From positions 1 through 64,000 of the IMG/VR virus record IMGVR_UViG_3300002144_000620: a DNA stretch of 64,000 nucleotides, one strand, 5' to 3'. The notes beneath the pieces are model-generated. The model searched no databases, was not told the origin of the DNA, and was given only the letters and a program-made list of their open reading frames with translations. The stretch comes from a virus. Of the stretch, positions 23,336 through 33,005 are shown in pieces; the stretch's first letter is position 1, and each line of letters opens with the position of its first letter. A program made the translations under genes and the position numbers.

Positions 23336-24760
23336 TTACTTTAATTTACTTACTAGCTGAAACTCAAGTTCATTTTCGTATATATTTGTTTCACCATTTG
23401 TTTCAATTTTTATATCGATAAAATAATCCTGTGGTATTAACCACGTAGTATCTATAGTGAAATAATTATTATTCGTTGTTTTATTAACCCTTTCCCATTC
23501 GGTTATAGGTATTACGGTTGTACCTTGTTTTGTATACATTCTGTAATAAAGTGTATTACTAACCTCGTATTCAGAAACCGTATACGGTTTTCTTAGTAGT
23601 ACATTAACTTTTCGTTTTTCACCTTGCGTTAGCTTTTCTTCTCTTCTAATACCACTAACTGATAAACCATATCTAGTATCGTCCAATACTTCCGTATTGA
23701 AGGTGAAGTATTTGTCAGCATCAATTGGTACGAATCTCATATCAACTTTAGGTCTTTGTGACCCATTATAAATTATAGCATCCCATATGTCGTTGTATTC
23801 TGAATAGCTAGTGAAAATATCTTCACTACCATAAACATTAACGTAATAAATACCCTTAGTTTTTTGATATACTGTTAGGTCAACACCATTTATAGAACAT
23901 GTTGGTAAGGAATCTAAGTTCTGTAATTTACCACCAATTATTGAGGTAAAAAATAATTTATTCGCTTTACCTAAATAAAAACTATTTCTATCGTCCTCGA
24001 TATAATCATCGTATTTTGTTTCAATGAAAGGTTCAAAAAATGTTTGGGTGTGTCTAGTAAATAAACCCAGTGCAAAAGTTTTTGGGTCTGATGACGTATC
24101 TATATTTTCTATAGCTTCACTGTATTTAATACAAAACCCCATATATTCAGTCGTACCAGTTGTTGTACCAGTTGTTGTACCAGTTGTCGTACCAGTTGTT
24201 GTACCAGTTGTTATATAATTATTAACAAAGTCCGTTATGTCCATCTCAATATCCTCATTACCTTTATCTAAGTGAGCTATAGCTATAGGTGTGCTACTAC
24301 TAGGTATTATACCTGGTGTAGTAAAAGTATCAAGAAGGGTACTGTTAAACCAGTTTGATGGCTCTGCAATATAATCCCTATTCTCTGGTGTTGATATTAC
24401 ACTTTCTTCAAAATCATATCCAGTACCTTCATCCCATTTTTCATTAATAACGTGTAATTCTAAATCTACAGAATTTGGTCTATAACTGTTGCCTAACATT
24501 AGGTTGTTATTAACACTTAGAAAAGATTTAATATCAAAACTAGATGTATTTTTAATTTTTAGTGTATGCGTTAAAGTACCATTAGTATTTATAGTTTTAT
24601 CATTAACTAACGATTTTATTTCATCGAAAGAGCAATAAAACAAAAATCTACTGGTTTTTGAACCAAAATATAGTTCAGACACTTGGTTTCTACCAGTGTT
24701 TATGTCACTATCTTTAATGATAGTATTGTTTTTATCGAAGTATGTTCTATAGATCCCCAT
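23336..24760 (-). CDS. Virion structural protein, possibly DNRLRE-type beta domain
   Basis: 474 residues. The N-terminal half has features of DNRLRE-like beta domains (LELHVINEKWDEGTGYDFEE, EMDITDFVNNYITT, YMGFCIKYSEAIE), interrupted by a Thr/Gly repeat (TTGT x5, 12-bp DNA unit at 24153-24212). The C-terminal ~200 residues are beta-rich with a repeated-strand layout ending FQLVSKLK. No catalytic motif. It sits between the gp5-like hub gene and small genes, so a baseplate or tail appendage role is probable. The domain call is tentative. Confidence 0.6.
   Translation of the reverse strand: MGIYRTYFDKNNTIIKDSDINTGRNQVSELYFGSKTSRFLFYCSFDEIKSLVNDKTINTNGTLTHTLKIKNTSSFDIKSFLSVNNNLMLGNSYRPNSVDLELHVINEKWDEGTGYDFEESVISTPENRDYIAEPSNWFNSTLLDTFTTPGIIPSSSTPIAIAHLDKGNEDIEMDITDFVNNYITTGTTTGTTTGTTTGTTTGTTEYMGFCIKYSEAIENIDTSSDPKTFALGLFTRHTQTFFEPFIETKYDDYIEDDRNSFYLGKANKLFFTSIIGGKLQNLDSLPTCSINGVDLTVYQKTKGIYYVNVYGSEDIFTSYSEYNDIWDAIIYNGSQRPKVDMRFVPIDADKYFTFNTEVLDDTRYGLSVSGIRREEKLTQGEKRKVNVLLRKPYTVSEYEVSNTLYYRMYTKQGTTVIPITEWERVNKTTNNNYFTIDTTWLIPQDYFIDIKIETNGETNIYENELEFQLVSKLK
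24153..24212 (-). repeat. 12-bp x5 tandem repeat (TTGT repeats)
   Basis: Five tandem units of gtaccagttgtt (plus strand), with a single T-to-C change in the third. In frame in the 23336-24760 gene, so length changes alter only a linker. Confidence 0.9.
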
Positions 24761-24773
24761 GGTTATAAATATT

Positions 24774-26426
24774 TTAGTTTATACGGAAGTTATGATTAAT
24801 TATACTAGTTGGTTGATTTAATTTATTTCCGTTTATTTCTTGGGTTAATTCACTAACTAAATCAGTTAACAATTTTCTAGCGTCATTATTGATAGAGTTG
24901 TCAACTTGTCCTATTGAATGTCCGTGTGTTAGTACGATATCGATTAATCTATTAATAACACCTAAAATCTTTTCACCCCTAACCCACCCATAAGTTTCAT
25001 AGGATCTATTACCATCACTAGTTAGACTAGAAACAAATTTAGCTACCGTTTGGTTATCCATACCAGAATCGTTATTATCTAAATAATTTGGTGAATTTAA
25101 ACTACTTAACATTAAAAACTTATCAGAATATATTACATGAGCTGTAACGTCCTTATCCTCAGATGACTCATTAACACTATTAATTGTTTCAGTTGTTGGT
25201 GGTTGTAAGTTTTGGTTACCTAAGTATCTTTCGGTATTGTATTTCCTAACTTTACCAATAAACGAATTAAATTCTTTAAATCTAATATAATCAAGCGATA
25301 AAGTGTCATTTGGTTGTAATCTAGGTATAAACAAATCATCTTGTAATTGTATTGTTGGTGTCATATATAGATCCCTAGTATTTGTTGATATTCTTACAAC
25401 AGAGTTGTTTAAATTAACTACCATGTCTGGTGTGTCATTTATAGCACCACCATTGTTAGGTCTTGATGTAACTCGATTAACTAAATTAATATTACCGCTA
25501 GGTTCAGTGTACTGGTTAGTACTTGGTGTATCTGGGTTAAAAAATTTAATTTTCTTTTGGTTATATGCCGATAATATCGCTTCAATATTATTATCCATAG
25601 CCTCAATACTATTGAAATTAAGTACGTGTCTAACAGCGTATTGGTTATTTAAACTACCAGAAGTGTAATCACTATACTTATTGTAGTTTTTCTTATTTAA
25701 ACCACTTTTACCTTTGTCATCCTGAATAACCTCTAACGTATCGTAAATTGATATTATACATTGTATGTTTTTGTCTTCTGGATTATTTTTTCGTGTATAA
25801 TTAAACTTTAATTCAATAATATAATCTAAGAATACGTCTTTTACTTTTGTTACTGTTTTAGTTGTTTCTTTATAAGTTAAACTTTTTCTATACTTCGATA
25901 ACTGGATTATAGGGTATTGTGTTTTACTAGTTCTATTATTAATGTGGTCTAACCTTATTAAAACTCTATTGTTACCTAATAATATTTGTTCGTTATTAAA
26001 ACCCGTTAAACCAGTGTCACTGGTTTTGTTAGCTATTTCCGATGGGGTTTCCGACTTTTGTTTATTAGCTTCATCTCTGAAGTTACTAGTTAAATATATT
26101 GGGTTATCAGTAATGGGGCCAACATATGACATAGTACCATCATCATCCGTTATTAATCTAACTATTTGTCCATTTAATGGTATTATATTTAGATTACTTG
26201 GTAAGAAAGGTGTAGCTACGTATCTGTCTGATAATTTTTCACCTTCTCCTACATAAGCCCATGGTATATATTTAATGTTACCAGAGTTATTATTATTAAC
26301 ATAATCTTGTATTTGGTTTACCGAAAAATAAGTTCTGAATTGTTTGTAATCCACAACACGGATTCTACCATGATTTTCTGGATCACGGTTATCAAAACAT
26401 ATTCCTTTTGTGTAATTACTATTCAT
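24774..26426 (-). CDS. Baseplate hub protein with gp5-like OB fold
   Basis: 550 residues. The N-terminus KGICFDNRDPENHGRIRVVDY (about 7-27) is the signature of the OB fold of gp5/VgrG-type hub proteins (V-x-N-x-DP-x-x-x-GRVRV). NGQIVRLITDDDG and SYVGPITDNP follow, as in the OB barrel. The rest is beta-rich and long, and near the end VLTHGHSIGQVDN resembles the region before a spike helix. There is no lysozyme domain. It probably anchors the central spike. A 13-nt gap precedes the next gene. Confidence 0.7.
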   Translation of the reverse strand: MNSNYTKGICFDNRDPENHGRIRVVDYKQFRTYFSVNQIQDYVNNNNSGNIKYIPWAYVGEGEKLSDRYVATPFLPSNLNIIPLNGQIVRLITDDDGTMSYVGPITDNPIYLTSNFRDEANKQKSETPSEIANKTSDTGLTGFNNEQILLGNNRVLIRLDHINNRTSKTQYPIIQLSKYRKSLTYKETTKTVTKVKDVFLDYIIELKFNYTRKNNPEDKNIQCIISIYDTLEVIQDDKGKSGLNKKNYNKYSDYTSGSLNNQYAVRHVLNFNSIEAMDNNIEAILSAYNQKKIKFFNPDTPSTNQYTEPSGNINLVNRVTSRPNNGGAINDTPDMVVNLNNSVVRISTNTRDLYMTPTIQLQDDLFIPRLQPNDTLSLDYIRFKEFNSFIGKVRKYNTERYLGNQNLQPPTTETINSVNESSEDKDVTAHVIYSDKFLMLSSLNSPNYLDNNDSGMDNQTVAKFVSSLTSDGNRSYETYGWVRGEKILGVINRLIDIVLTHGHSIGQVDNSINNDARKLLTDLVSELTQEINGNKLNQPTSIINHNFRIN

Positions 26427-26427
26427 T

Positions 26428-26631
26428 TTATTTAAACTTTAATCTATCTTGTAGTTCACCATAAATTTTATTATAGGTCACTTCGACCTCTTCTAGTGTT
26501 GTTGTTAACTTAACAATAGTCTCCTTTACATCATAAAAATCGTTTTTAAGTGCCATCAATAAAGTTGCTAAATCTTTATTAGATTTTTTTTCGATGTTAT
26601 CGTGAATTTCTTTTAATTTTGGGTTATTCAT
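26428..26631 (-). CDS. Small coiled-coil protein
   Basis: 67 residues, almost entirely one predicted coiled coil (DLATLLMALKNDFYDVKETIVKL...), charged, no Cys. It lies between two baseplate-type genes with gaps of 1 and 2 nt, so it is a translationally coupled virion or assembly component. Nothing more specific can be said. Confidence 0.65.
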   Translation of the reverse strand: MNNPKLKEIHDNIEKKSNKDLATLLMALKNDFYDVKETIVKLTTTLEEVEVTYNKIYGELQDRLKFK

Positions 26632-26633
26632 TG

Positions 26634-28541
26634 TTACTGTATTTGTCCATATCCTATCGAAAAACCAACACCTGTGCTGCTTACTTCAACTTTTGCGTTA
26701 GTTTTTATACTACTTGTCATTAATTTAACAGTTTCCTCGAGTGCTATCATTAGGTGGTTTGGTGTCCCGTCTGGAAATGTTGAAGCTGTTTCTATACCCT
26801 TTTCACTTAAGTTAGCTTTTAAATCGTTAATCATAGCAACAGAATTTAAACCAGGCTTAAGAGCCCCACCTATAAGTACTAATGGTGGTGGCATTGGTGG
26901 CATTGGTACCACATTTAATAGTTTTAATAATCTCAATACTTGTGCAATTATTGATTCACAACCACTTATTTTAGCACCTTTTAACGCTTTTAATAACGCC
27001 AATAAACTACCCAGGGATGCAGCGTAATCTAAACCTCTTTGTTTTAAAAAATCAGCACTTAGTTTTTTGGCTAATTTAATCAAATCTTTCTTAATTAAAT
27101 TAAATATGTTTTGTACAACTAAATCAGTTACTGTAGAACCTATTTTTTGTATTACTGGTTTTATAAAGCTAATGTGTTCTTCAGCAGTTTTTTTATCGGT
27201 ATCACCTTTAAGTGCTAAAAATAGTTTAGGTACAAGCATTAATTTAGGTGTTACAACCATTTGCATAACTGCGTATGGAATTGATTTTAATACCCCTAAC
27301 TGAACTTCAGCGTTAATGTTACCTAAATCTATAATAGCATTAACCTCACCGTCATTTACAACCTTTGTGATTCCGTTATTTAAACTTTTATCTAGTAATG
27401 AAGCAGCTTGGTCTAGATTAGGCACTCGTTTTGAGTTATCTAATTTAATACTCTCGTCTGGTGCATTAATTGTATTAGGGTTTTCACCAGGAAATAATAA
27501 ATTATTTTCTTGACTATTGTTAAATAATTCTTCTAATGAGTTTATGATATCGTCAGAGTTTATAGATACATCTAAATTACCGCAAGATGAGAATCTTAAA
27601 AAACCTTTTGACCTTAAATCACCTATTTGGTTAATCTCATCTAATTCTCTACTATTGAAATTAAAAACATTATCATAATCAGCGTCTGAGTTTAAAATAC
27701 CGCTAGTTTCACCGTTTTTTTGTGATTGATTAGCACCGTATTCATTATTTAAAAAACCTTTGTTAGTTGAGTCAGGTATTGTGGTATCTTCTTCTTCGTT
27801 ACAAAAACCGAACATTTTCTTTAAACCTTTAGTTAAACCGCTTTGTTTAACCACAATATTTTTACCTAATTTAGCTTTAATCGAAACAGCACCTGTTAAT
27901 ATGTCTGTTAGTATTGTCATAAAGTTAGGGAAGTTGAATACAGGTGTAACAACTTTCATATAGTCCTCTAAAAATTCACCAAATTGTTTTTTAGAATAAC
28001 TAGCACCAAATTGTAGTAGGTATGTTGAGCTATCTTTTGCGTGTAGTGTAAATAAAACCCTATCACCAATTTTAAGTTCTAATGGTGATGATTTAGTTGC
28101 GTTTTGGGCTTTATAAAAAAAGTAATTAATGTGTTTTGTTATATCATTACCTTCGTACATTAATTTACCAACACGACCGTCTGGATCTATATTTAATAAA
28201 CCGTAACCGTCTATTTCTGATTTAGTGATTTCTATACCTGAAACAGAAAGTGTTGTATATTTTTCTGGTATAATTAAATTAACATCACAACCAAATTTGG
28301 TTATGAAGGAATCTATAATTACTTTATTTATAGAATCAAATTTTTTAAACTGGGATAAACTACCCTTAAGTATTAAACTTTTAAACTCTTTTTGTCCCCT
28401 AGTTGACTTAACTAGTTCAACCAAAAAATCAATAAACTCTAATTTATTGATTTTCTTTTGGGATTCTGTAACGAATCCTTTTTGAGTGTTCGATATTGTT
28501 AAAGATCTGTATCTAGAGAATATTTCGCTTTGTGAACTCAT
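26634..28541 (-). CDS. Large virion protein, probably baseplate
   Basis: 635 residues. The N-terminal third is mixed, with GDRVLFTLHAKDSSTYLLQFGASY and a Lys-rich helix. The middle is Asn/Ser-rich and likely disordered (about 270-370). The C-terminal part has long amphipathic helices (VVQNIFNLIKKDLIKLAKKLSADFL) and a hydrophobic Pro-rich VVPMPPMPPPLVLIGGAL segment. This combination suggests a baseplate or DNA-ejection protein that touches membrane. No family is recognised. It is coupled to its neighbours by 2-nt gaps. Confidence 0.62.
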   Translation of the reverse strand: MSSQSEIFSRYRSLTISNTQKGFVTESQKKINKLEFIDFLVELVKSTRGQKEFKSLILKGSLSQFKKFDSINKVIIDSFITKFGCDVNLIIPEKYTTLSVSGIEITKSEIDGYGLLNIDPDGRVGKLMYEGNDITKHINYFFYKAQNATKSSPLELKIGDRVLFTLHAKDSSTYLLQFGASYSKKQFGEFLEDYMKVVTPVFNFPNFMTILTDILTGAVSIKAKLGKNIVVKQSGLTKGLKKMFGFCNEEEDTTIPDSTNKGFLNNEYGANQSQKNGETSGILNSDADYDNVFNFNSRELDEINQIGDLRSKGFLRFSSCGNLDVSINSDDIINSLEELFNNSQENNLLFPGENPNTINAPDESIKLDNSKRVPNLDQAASLLDKSLNNGITKVVNDGEVNAIIDLGNINAEVQLGVLKSIPYAVMQMVVTPKLMLVPKLFLALKGDTDKKTAEEHISFIKPVIQKIGSTVTDLVVQNIFNLIKKDLIKLAKKLSADFLKQRGLDYAASLGSLLALLKALKGAKISGCESIIAQVLRLLKLLNVVPMPPMPPPLVLIGGALKPGLNSVAMINDLKANLSEKGIETASTFPDGTPNHLMIALEETVKLMTSSIKTNAKVEVSSTGVGFSIGYGQIQ

Positions 28542-28543
28542 AT

Positions 28544-28924
28544 TTATTCATATTCTTTTTCACTAGTATCTGATGGTTTACTCGGGTCGCTTTTTAAAAA
28601 ATCTTCAGCCCATTTCCTGTCTTCATCAGTGATTGTCATATTAGCACCTTGGCCATCAATTGGTTTACCAGATTTATAGAGAATATCCCCTTGTATCTTA
28701 ATTAACCTTAATTTTTTTTCTATCGAGGAGTCTATTATTTTAAGTAGGTCATTAGTTATCTTACCAACTAGAGCAATATCAGAATTTTCATTAATATCTT
28801 TACTGAATTTTTTGTAAGCTGATAACGCACGACTTCTTTCGTCAACAATTTCATTGTAGGTCTCCTGCATCAATTCTCTCATGCTATCTTCAGAGATATC
28901 TACTTTCTTTTTCTTTGGTGTCAT
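28544..28924 (-). CDS. Unknown helical protein
   Basis: 126 residues: basic N-terminus (TPKKKKVD), helical middle, and a disordered acidic tail (SDPSKPSDTSEKEYE). Starts after a TATTTATT motif about 24 nt upstream. The size and helix-rich layout could fit a small packaging or assembly protein, but there is no motif to support that. Confidence 0.6.
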   Translation of the reverse strand: MTPKKKKVDISEDSMRELMQETYNEIVDERSRALSAYKKFSKDINENSDIALVGKITNDLLKIIDSSIEKKLRLIKIQGDILYKSGKPIDGQGANMTITDEDRKWAEDFLKSDPSKPSDTSEKEYE

Positions 28925-28948
28925 AATAATGTTGTTTACTAATAAATA

Positions 28949-29662
28949 TCAATCATCTAGATAATTATCTTTAAAAATTTTATATAATGACTTAAATCGT
29001 CTCATACTGTTTCTAATTTCCTTAGTATTAAGACCCGTCATATTCCTGATATACAATAATATTAGGTTCTTATTAAACTTTGGTGAGTTCTTACCATCAT
29101 TTACATCTGAGAATAATTCACGCCAGTCTTCTAGTATTTTAGCTAATGCGTAGCCAACTTTAAACTCATTATCAGATAAATTATCGTTTTTTAACTCTTC
29201 TCTAACACTTGTAGCTAATGATTCTAGGAATTGTGTAAAATCTATTTCATCATCATCTATTCTATATGTGTAACCATCTCTTTTTAGTACATCGTTTTCG
29301 CTATGATCTATATCAACTAAAGATATGTTTCTTTTGTACTCCTTAACCATTTCACCAAAAAGATAATTTTTACAAATGGTACCAAAGTATGAATAAGATC
29401 TTTTACCCTTTTCTGGTTTAAACTTATCAAATTTTGTTATTAAGAAAGATAGTGTGTCGGCATGTAGATCCTGATATTCGTATGATACCCTATAGAGTTT
29501 ATAGGTTCGTATAATACTATCTATTAAAGTATTTATAGGTTCTAATAAGTGTTCTCTGTAAATCTTTTCACGTTCAAACTCACATTCGCACTCTAAAAAC
29601 ATGACGACAGCCTTTTCTTGTTCTGGACCGTAATAGTTCCGAGTTTTCTTTTTTCTCGGCAT
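28949..29662 (-). CDS. Late-transcription sigma factor, T4 gp55-like
   Basis: 237 residues. Residues about 64-112 carry a sigma region 2 signature: LHADTLSFLITKFDKFKPEKG, then SYSYFGTICKNYLFGEMVKEYKR, matching the FDKFxPEKG...FxYFxxIxxN pattern of gp55 and other small sigmas. The C-terminal NKNLILLYIRNMTGLNTKEIRNSMRRF could be a helix-turn-helix or clamp-binding end. T4 gp55 directs RNA polymerase to late promoters with only a -10 box (TATAAATA). It overlaps the next gene start by one base. It gives a reason to look for a short late motif (see TATTTATA sites). Confidence 0.75.
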   Translation of the reverse strand: MPRKKKTRNYYGPEQEKAVVMFLECECEFEREKIYREHLLEPINTLIDSIIRTYKLYRVSYEYQDLHADTLSFLITKFDKFKPEKGKRSYSYFGTICKNYLFGEMVKEYKRNISLVDIDHSENDVLKRDGYTYRIDDDEIDFTQFLESLATSVREELKNDNLSDNEFKVGYALAKILEDWRELFSDVNDGKNSPKFNKNLILLYIRNMTGLNTKEIRNSMRRFKSLYKIFKDNYLDD

Positions 29663-30495
29663 TATTCAACTATTACATCTTTTTCATAAATTATATTTCT
29701 ATCATCATTAAATAAATACTCTTTTTTTGAAGTTTCCATCCAGAATGCGGCTTCCTGAGGTTCAATTTTATATTCTAAAGCCTCACTATTTTTGTATAAC
29801 CAAAATAACGAACCGTCTCTCATGTTAACATGTTTGTAACCGATTTTAGGGATTACCATTGATTTATAACCATTTTTATGGAATCTCAATAAAAACTCGT
29901 AATTAAATGTTAATTTAATTTGTTTTAAACCACCAATATTATTATACACATCAGTTTTGATAACCATACCACATAAACTAATATTAGGGTATTCTAATAA
30001 TGTTTCCAAATCGACATTACCAACAGTTTCGGTAAAATTATAAGCCCATACAGCTTCATTTGATAACCCAACGAAATTACTTTCTTCATCAACATCGTTA
30101 ATGATTGGTAAGAATAGTTCTATATCAGGGTAAGCGTCAATATACTCACTAACATTTTTAAACCATGTCTTAGATAGTTCGTCATCAAACTCTAATACAC
30201 TCATGTATTCTGTTTTAACCTCTTTAGCGGCAAAGTTAATCTGACTTTGGTAATCAGTCTCACCAGTATTAATAATAACTTCTACATCTAAACCTTCGTA
30301 TCTACCGAAGTCAATAGAGTTCATTTTTTCAGTTACTTCAACACAATCGCATGTAACCACTAAAACTTTTTCTGGTTTGGTCGTATTTCTACTAATCGAT
30401 GATAGTGCTATATCGAACATATCATCAAATTTATATTTACCCATATCTTCAACCGAGTGTACGGGTACGATAACTGTTAAATTACTTTTGCTCAT
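29662..30495 (-). CDS. GT2-like glycosyltransferase (GT-A fold)
   Basis: 277 residues. The N-terminus LTVIVPVHSVEDM is a classic GT2 start; EKVLVVTCD gives the second strand, NFAAKEVKTEYMSVLEFDDELS carries the DxD-equivalent (D104/D105), and a later VIPKIGYKHVNMRDGS fits the acceptor/His region. It overlaps the GT-B gene by 14 nt and sits next to the sigma factor gene. Sugar unknown. Confidence 0.82.
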   Translation of the reverse strand: MSKSNLTVIVPVHSVEDMGKYKFDDMFDIALSSISRNTTKPEKVLVVTCDCVEVTEKMNSIDFGRYEGLDVEVIINTGETDYQSQINFAAKEVKTEYMSVLEFDDELSKTWFKNVSEYIDAYPDIELFLPIINDVDEESNFVGLSNEAVWAYNFTETVGNVDLETLLEYPNISLCGMVIKTDVYNNIGGLKQIKLTFNYEFLLRFHKNGYKSMVIPKIGYKHVNMRDGSLFWLYKNSEALEYKIEPQEAAFWMETSKKEYLFNDDRNIIYEKDVIVE

Positions 30496-31561
30496 CTTCT
30501 TGTAATGTTTCTTTAAAATTTTCTTTTATTTTTTCTAATTTAGACACTTTCTTATCGAATAAGTGTTGGTAAACCTCTAAAGTGTTTTTTTCAAACAATT
30601 CTTCTGAATATTTTTCGGTGATAGTTTCACTAACACTTGTTAGGTTTTCTGGTAATGTATCATCTAACCAGTTTTTCAAAAAGCTGGATAAGATCTCAGG
30701 CATTTGATTTTCATCGTAAACCCAAACACCATTTTCATCAGTCATCCATTCTGGTATGATATTAGGTACTTTACCAATTACAGGTACGTTACACTTAATT
30801 GATTCAACGGGGAATCTACCAAAAGAAGAGTCGTCATCAATCCATACCGATACACAACATTCTTTTAAATTTTTTGCGAAATCCTCATGATTCATAGTAT
30901 GCATATCTTTAAATGATATAAACCTATAGATTGGGTATTTCATATAAAATGACTTAATTATTTTAGCCGCTTTCCTAGCTTCACGACAATGGATTGCAAC
31001 GATAGGTTTCTGTGGTTTTTCACTCGGTGAAAAATTAGGTCCTACTTTTGGTTCGATAAACTGGACATCTTTGATAGATACAGTATCTTCAATCATATTT
31101 TTAAGTGTGTTCGATGTAGTGATACATTCTTCAGCACCAGAATCAAGCCAAGACTTACCTGGTGAGAAGGCTTCTAACATATAGTCAAATGACTGTACAT
31201 AAATAACTTTCTCTAATGGCATAGTAGCAATTTGTTCAAAAACACTACCATATACTTCTGGTACGATCATAAAGTCAGATGGTCCAACCACTAGATTATT
31301 ATCTTCGATTGACATATGTTCGATTTCATCACATTCGGTTGATAGCCATGCACCAACTTTAATAAAATCATTTTTTTCATGTAACATAGCTACATTGTAA
31401 CCAGCTTTTTTTAAGGTTAGCGCTTGGTTGTATAAATGAATTACACTTGATTTACCATTACCTTTAGTATCTGGTACCATAAAGATTACTTTATGTTCTT
31501 TGTTTTGAATCTTAGCTATTGCTGATTCTAGGTTTTTAACTATTTCTTTACCTTTTTCCAT
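30482..31561 (-). CDS. GT-B-type glycosyltransferase
   Basis: 359 residues. The N-terminal half has KVIFMVPDTKGNGKSSVIHLYNQALTLKKAGYNV (about 24-57), a GT4 opening with Gly-rich loop. The C-terminal half has VAIHCREARKAAKIIKSF and WIDDDSSFGRFPVESIKCNVPVIG, matching the donor-binding E of GT-B enzymes. The C-terminus is a charged helix (LEKIKENFKETLQEDEQK). Overlaps both neighbours by 14 nt. Confidence 0.75.
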   Translation of the reverse strand: MEKGKEIVKNLESAIAKIQNKEHKVIFMVPDTKGNGKSSVIHLYNQALTLKKAGYNVAMLHEKNDFIKVGAWLSTECDEIEHMSIEDNNLVVGPSDFMIVPEVYGSVFEQIATMPLEKVIYVQSFDYMLEAFSPGKSWLDSGAEECITTSNTLKNMIEDTVSIKDVQFIEPKVGPNFSPSEKPQKPIVAIHCREARKAAKIIKSFYMKYPIYRFISFKDMHTMNHEDFAKNLKECCVSVWIDDDSSFGRFPVESIKCNVPVIGKVPNIIPEWMTDENGVWVYDENQMPEILSSFLKNWLDDTLPENLTSVSETITEKYSEELFEKNTLEVYQHLFDKKVSKLEKIKENFKETLQEDEQK

Positions 31562-32192
31562 TTTTTTCTTTGTTTAATTTTTTTAGGAGCTTGAATAATT
31601 CCTTTGTATTAATTATAGTATAATCAGATTTAATGTCAATATTAAAATCATTTTCATACTTTATTGAAATTTTACCCTTTGGTTTTGACTTTAATAACTT
31701 AGGATTGTCAGTGACCATTACATCACAATAATCCCAAAAATCTCTCCATTTTTTAGGGAAAATAATTTGCTCTAAATTGTAATAATTTTTACTTAGGAAG
31801 AATAATGTTGCTGCTTTAGATCTTTGACTTTCATTGTTTAGTAAAACCACTTTAATTTTACTTTTATTAGAGAAATCTGAGATACTTTTAACTATACCGT
31901 ATTCTGATTCTGGCTCATCTGTTCTACCGAATATCTCAAATGATGCGTCTTCGTATAAAAACTTATCTAAAATAAATGACTTATCCTTCTTGTTTTCAGA
32001 GAATTCTATTTCCTTACCATCATCTTTAAATTCAGGTGAATCGGTTACACCCTCAATATCTGGAAAGGATTCTGATAAATTAAAGGGGTTTATCGGTCCC
32101 TCAATTTCTTTTTCAAACTCAAATTCATATAGATCTTTAAGTTTTGTTACGTGATCACGTAAAATATTATTTATTGTTACACCAACTACCAT
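31548..32192 (-). CDS. Degenerate HAD-like protein
   Basis: 214 residues. The opening VVGVTINNILRDH resembles the first motif of phage 5'-nucleotidase-like HAD proteins (IGVDIDGVLRD) but both catalytic Asp are replaced by Thr and Asn. Later VVLLNNESQRSKAATLFFLSK and DVMVTDNPKLLKSKPKGKISIKYE mirror HAD motifs II/III, again weak. It is therefore probably a non-catalytic relative. It sits between PhoH and a glycosyltransferase. An 11-bp inverted repeat encloses its start codon (32177-32229). Confidence 0.5.
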   Translation of the reverse strand: MVVGVTINNILRDHVTKLKDLYEFEFEKEIEGPINPFNLSESFPDIEGVTDSPEFKDDGKEIEFSENKKDKSFILDKFLYEDASFEIFGRTDEPESEYGIVKSISDFSNKSKIKVVLLNNESQRSKAATLFFLSKNYYNLEQIIFPKKWRDFWDYCDVMVTDNPKLLKSKPKGKISIKYENDFNIDIKSDYTIINTKELFKLLKKLNKEKNGKR

Positions 32193-32229
32193 GCTATTTT
32201 TTTATAAAAATAATAGTAAGTTGGTGTAA
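32177..32229 (-). promoter_or_regulatory. Inverted repeat enclosing a start codon
   Basis: ttacaccaact (32177-32187) and agttggtgtaa (32219-32229) are perfect 11-bp complements. On the minus-strand mRNA the ATG at 32190-32192 and its leader lie in the loop, right beside the 3' arm, which is inside the coding sequence. Confidence 0.65.
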
Positions 32230-32243
32230 AATAAAGTCTACAT

Positions 32244-32999
32244 TTAATTTTCTCTAAATATTTGTTCTATTTTTTTTATTAAAGGGTTTCTAACAACATC
32301 ATCTTCATTAAGTATGACAGTACCAACTTCATCAAAGTCACTAAATTTACCTATGATAAAGTTGAGGGAACTTTGGTCTTTTCTTTTCATGTCAATTTGG
32401 TTTTCGTCACCCAAGAATATCATCTTAGAGTTTTCACCTAATCTTGTCATTATTGTTCTTATGTTATCTATTGAGATATTTTGCGCCTCATCGATTATTA
32501 CGATAGAGTTATCTATGTTAATACCTCTCATGTATGCTATTGGCATTTCTTCGATCATACCAGCATTTCTTAACATCTCAACATTGTACTTACCAATAAC
32601 CTTTTCAAAATTATGCATGAATGAGTACATAAAAGGTTCCATTTTTTCTTTCATAGTTCCCTTTAAGAAACCTATTTCTTCATCCTTTAAAGTTGTAACC
32701 GATTTAACAATAATAATTTTTCGGTATCTACCATCATTTTTAATTAAATCTAAAGCTACAGCACATGATAGAAATGTTTTGCCAGTACCTGGTAAGCCAG
32801 AACATATAACCATTTCTTTATTTTTTATCTCTTTAACTAATTTTTTTTGGTTAATTGTTTTACATTTTATATCAACCCTTAATTTATCTAAGATATTACC
32901 ACCATGATGATTTGCTGACATCGATTCTAAGATGTCATGTTCCTCTTCAGGGGATAATTTTCTTTTTGATTTTCTATTAGATATTGGTCTACCACTCAT
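32244..32999 (-). CDS. PhoH-like ATPase
   Basis: 251 residues. Walker A GLPGTGKTF (about 69-77), then FLKGTMKEKMEPFMYSF typical of PhoH, Walker B SIVIIDEAQN (about 155-164) and FLGDENQID. PhoH family proteins are P-loop NTPases, some with RNA helicase/ribonuclease links, and are very common in large phages. The N-terminus is Arg/Lys/Ser-rich. It starts 6 nt after the HAD phosphatase gene. Confidence 0.93.
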   Translation of the reverse strand: MSGRPISNRKSKRKLSPEEEHDILESMSANHHGGNILDKLRVDIKCKTINQKKLVKEIKNKEMVICSGLPGTGKTFLSCAVALDLIKNDGRYRKIIIVKSVTTLKDEEIGFLKGTMKEKMEPFMYSFMHNFEKVIGKYNVEMLRNAGMIEEMPIAYMRGINIDNSIVIIDEAQNISIDNIRTIMTRLGENSKMIFLGDENQIDMKRKDQSSLNFIIGKFSDFDEVGTVILNEDDVVRNPLIKKIEQIFREN

Positions 33000-33005
33000 A
33001 AATTT

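Noticed and set aside
24024-24218. Plus-strand frame ending in VPVVVPVV repeats
   Set aside because: It is the reverse of the TTGT tandem repeat in the real minus-strand gene.
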